Assembly: GCF_965363235.1 (NCBI RefSeq)
Contig: NC_134838.1
Location: 12,308,441-12,372,440, forward strand
DNA from: Mytilus galloprovincialis
Lineage: Eukaryota > Mollusca > Bivalvia > Mytilida > Mytilidae
DNA: 64,000 nucleotides
Direction: 5' to 3'
A program made the translations under genes and the position numbers. This document shows positions 61,860 to 64,000 of this stretch, piece after piece. The notes beneath the pieces are model-generated. The model had not been told where the DNA came from, searched no databases, and saw only the letters and a program-made list of their open reading frames with translations. Numbering within the stretch: the first letter of the stretch is position 1; each line of letters begins with the position of its first letter.

Positions 61860-62520
61860 AATGGTTAATTCTATACAGTTCACATTCGAAAGAAAGAGGG
61901 AGGTATATTGGAATTAAAGCTGAAGACAGAAAGTGTAAGCTATGTAAGAACGCAGTTGAAGACGAACTACATTTTCTTTTAAAATGTCCTGTTCTAAAAG
62001 ATACTAGATCTCAACATCTATCTAATTTAAATTCTAAATTCAAAAATTTTTCAAGATTACCTGATGAAATGAAATTTGTTTGGATTCTTTCATCTGAAGA
62101 TTTGTTTGTTACTTCAAACTTATCTAATTTATTGCACTCCCTTTTTGAAGAACGAAAGAAAATTATAGAAAATATTGTTGTATAAAAAAAAAAAAAAAAA
62201 AATAGAAGAAAAAATATATATTAGATATATATATATAAATTAAAATTGATCAGGAGTTGTCTCCCATAGACCTAGAACTATCCTAAAGATTTATGTAATT
62301 TCTCCAGGTCACAGTGGCACCCATAACAACTATGTTTTGTCAATAACTTGGTTTATATCAGGTTAATTAGTGTAAATGTATATTCATGTGGTTTTTTGTT
62401 TAATTGTACTTTAATCATTCTAATCATTTTCTGTGCTTTATTTTGTAATTCATTTGATTGTATAGCTCAAATTTTGGGCACCATGATTGGTTAATAAAAA
62501 AATTATCTTATCTTATTATC
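61860..62520 (+). mobile_element. 5'-truncated LINE, 3' end with (TTATC) tail
   Basis: C-terminal coding part (61880-62185), an A-rich stretch, a 300-bp 3' UTR, then ATTATCTTATCTTATTATC at the end. Such simple-repeat 3' tails fit non-LTR retrotransposons of the CR1/Jockey type. It probably inserted near the broken third fucosidase copy. Confidence 0.75.
61880..62185 (+). CDS. LINE reverse-transcriptase protein, C-terminal end (no start)
   Basis: Open frame SHSKERGRYIGI through KCKLCKNAVEDELHFLLKC to a stop at 62183. The C-x2-C-x7-H-x4-C knuckle after an ERGRY motif is the usual C-terminus of LINE ORF2 proteins (beyond the reverse transcriptase). The upstream enzyme domains are absent, so this is the tail of a 5'-truncated copy, not a functional gene. 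The frame itself, about 100 codons, shows no stop, suggesting a fairly recent insertion. Confidence 0.75.
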   Translation, partial: SHSKERGRYIGIKAEDRKCKLCKNAVEDELHFLLKCPVLKDTRSQHLSNLNSKFKNFSRLPDEMKFVWILSSEDLFVTSNLSNLLHSLFEERKKIIENIVV

Positions 62521-62548
62521 ATTCGAATTTAAAATGTCTTGTTTTTCA

Positions 62549-64000
62549 TATATGTTGTTCTTACTAGCAAACATTGTGAAGGATGTTTAAACTGGCCATT
62601 CTTTTAAATGTAATGCATGAGGGAATGCGAAAGCAGTGGGATCAGACCGAGATCTTGTTGGTGGGTTACAAACGTCTTTTAATACTGATAACCAGAAAAC
62701 ATGCCTCTAAGTAAGAAATACCTGTTCCCGATATAGAATCTTCAAAGAATTGTTATTCAATATTGTAAAGCCGATAAGATAGTTATCAAAGGTACCAGGA
62801 TTATAATTTAGTACGCCAGACGCGCGTTTCGTCTACATAAGACTCATCAGCGACGCTCATATCAAAATATTTATAAAGCCAAACAAGTACAAAGTTGAAG
62901 AGCATTGAGGATCCAAAATTCCAAAAAGTTGTGCCAAAAAGAAATATCTCATTCCTGAAATAGACTATATGAATCATTTGTTTGTTTGTTCTTGTTTTTC
63001 TTTGTTTGTACATATATTTTTCAGAGAAATTGGCTCGGTGTGTGTGTTTTGTAATAAGTTGTCGAATATTTTGGGGAATTTCTGTTATCTCATGCCTTCT
63101 TGTTGGATTGCAGTCTAGTAAAGGATACTGTTGTTACAAATGACCAATGGGGTCAAGAATGAAAATGAAAGCATGTTGGCTTCAGTCATGTACAGATAGA
63201 TTCAATCAAGGTTAGTGCATATGTCAATTCAGACTGTTATGTGTCACATATGTATTATGATGCCATGGATAGTAATAGAAGTGTTGTTGTCATTTTAGTA
63301 ATCCCTCACTTATTCGACAGGAAATTTCTCCAGCTAAGCTAAATGGTTTATTCAATCATAAATTGGGACACCAATGAAATCTGATATTAAAACCCATAGG
63401 AGCACCGACATGGAAGCAGTCAATAGTAATGATATTAGAAATAAAAAAGAACGTTATAGAAGGTCAATGACAGTATTCTGCAAAATCAGTTAACCATATG
63501 TCTTAAATACCTTATAGTTGTCATTTCTATCATTTTCTAACAGCTGCTGGTCAATTTGTACTTTTTTTACCTTTTTTTATGGCTTTGCAATTTTTAATGG
63601 TTATTTCATCGATTTTGTTTTACTTTTACGTAATATTGCTGCTTCAACTTCAAGTCATTCCCACCTTGTGGTACATGATATGTTTAGGCCTAGGGTATCA
63701 GCTGTTTTCTACGACTGCTCTGTACTGATATAGTACTGCTTATATAAAATGCAATGACATTTTGGGGTCAACGACAATAAGACAATTATATGACTGTGAA
63801 AACGTATATAAAATGTCAAGTTTCCTTCTTTTTAAAAAGGTTTTCACTTAGTTTTATTTCGACGATATCAACTTGATTGAATAATTCTTCCATTAACAGA
63901 TGAAACGATTTCATATTTGGTCTTTTTGAATTAAGTATAGTTTTGATCAATTTATGATTTCTATTTGAAATTGTGTTAATGTTTTTATGTTAGTTGTGGC
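62549..64000 (+). pseudogene. Third alpha-L-fucosidase copy, broken and partial
   Basis: 62549-62660 is a decayed exon 2 (SKHCEG...NWP at the KHHEGF site, then CCGAGATCTTGTTG and donor GTGGGT as in fucosidase 2); its acceptor AG is lost and it has internal indels. 63114-63210 is a decayed exon 5 (CAG acceptor, CTAGTAAAGGATACTGTTGT, two in-frame stops, one base short, donor GTTAGT). Intron sequence after it (CAGCTGCTG, ATATTGCTGCTTCAACTT) still matches fucosidase 2 intron 5. Exons 3, 4 and 6 were not found. The window ends in GTTAGTTGTGGC, which fits the start of exon 7. It derives from a fucosidase 2-like copy, in the same orientation. Confidence 0.85.
62777..62950 (+). repeat. Dispersed repeat with GGTACCAGGATTATAATTTA block
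   Basis: AGTTATCAAAGGTACCAGGA, TACGCCAGACGCGCGTTTCG, AGACTCATCAGCGACGCTCA, AAGTTGAAGAGCATTGAGGA in series. Very common in mussel sequence as I recall. A fragment (AGTTATCAAAAGTACCAGGA) also lies near 56012. It separates the two exon remnants of the third fucosidase copy. Confidence 0.65.

Overview
The window is an animal nuclear genome segment, AT-rich, with small exons separated by large introns stuffed with mobile-element debris. Intron-exon structure, six-bladed Kelch and lysosomal fucosidase genes, 160-bp core-repeat elements and several dispersed repeat families that I recognise from mussel sequences point to a bivalve mollusc, most likely a Mytilus-like mussel. The species call is inference; nothing in the window is a species marker.

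Layout. (1) 31-5673, plus strand: the last six visible coding exons of an STK31/TDRD8-like gene (pseudokinase domain plus acidic tail); its 5' part lies left of the window. (2) 5674-12600: intergenic, mostly repeats, including a nested element with 160-bp tandem core units. (3) 12623-19660, minus strand: complete two-exon KLHL18 gene (568 codons), whose 5.3-kb intron holds three well-delimited DNA transposons, one nested inside another. (4) 19700-27500: the divergent intergenic region between KLHL18 and the first fucosidase, containing a nest of at least four repeat layers with a very young, non-autonomous-looking LTR element inside. (5) 27537-38873, plus: complete eight-exon alpha-L-fucosidase (GH29) gene, 462 aa; its last intron carries a large decayed TIR element. 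(6) 42480-47830, minus: a segmental duplication of a C2H2 zinc-finger gene; the right copy (46116-47492) is open with 14 fingers, the left copy is broken. (7) 50324-59410, plus: second complete eight-exon alpha-L-fucosidase, 461 aa, same intron positions, but with changes at three conserved active-site motifs and a GC-AG intron. (8) 61860-62520: 3' end of a LINE. (9) 62549-64000: remains of a third fucosidase copy running off the window.

The two fucosidases and the broken third copy form a head-to-tail array with conserved intron phases. The zinc-finger duplication lies between them on the other strand. The most interesting points are the active-site divergence of fucosidase 2, the shared stem-loop plus TTGTT-type terminus uniting several repeat families, the layered element nest at 20.5-25.9 kb, and the large TIR element in fucosidase intron 7 whose coding remnants carry EEADTR and HAFSGYDT blocks. 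I found no tRNA, rRNA or CRISPR array.
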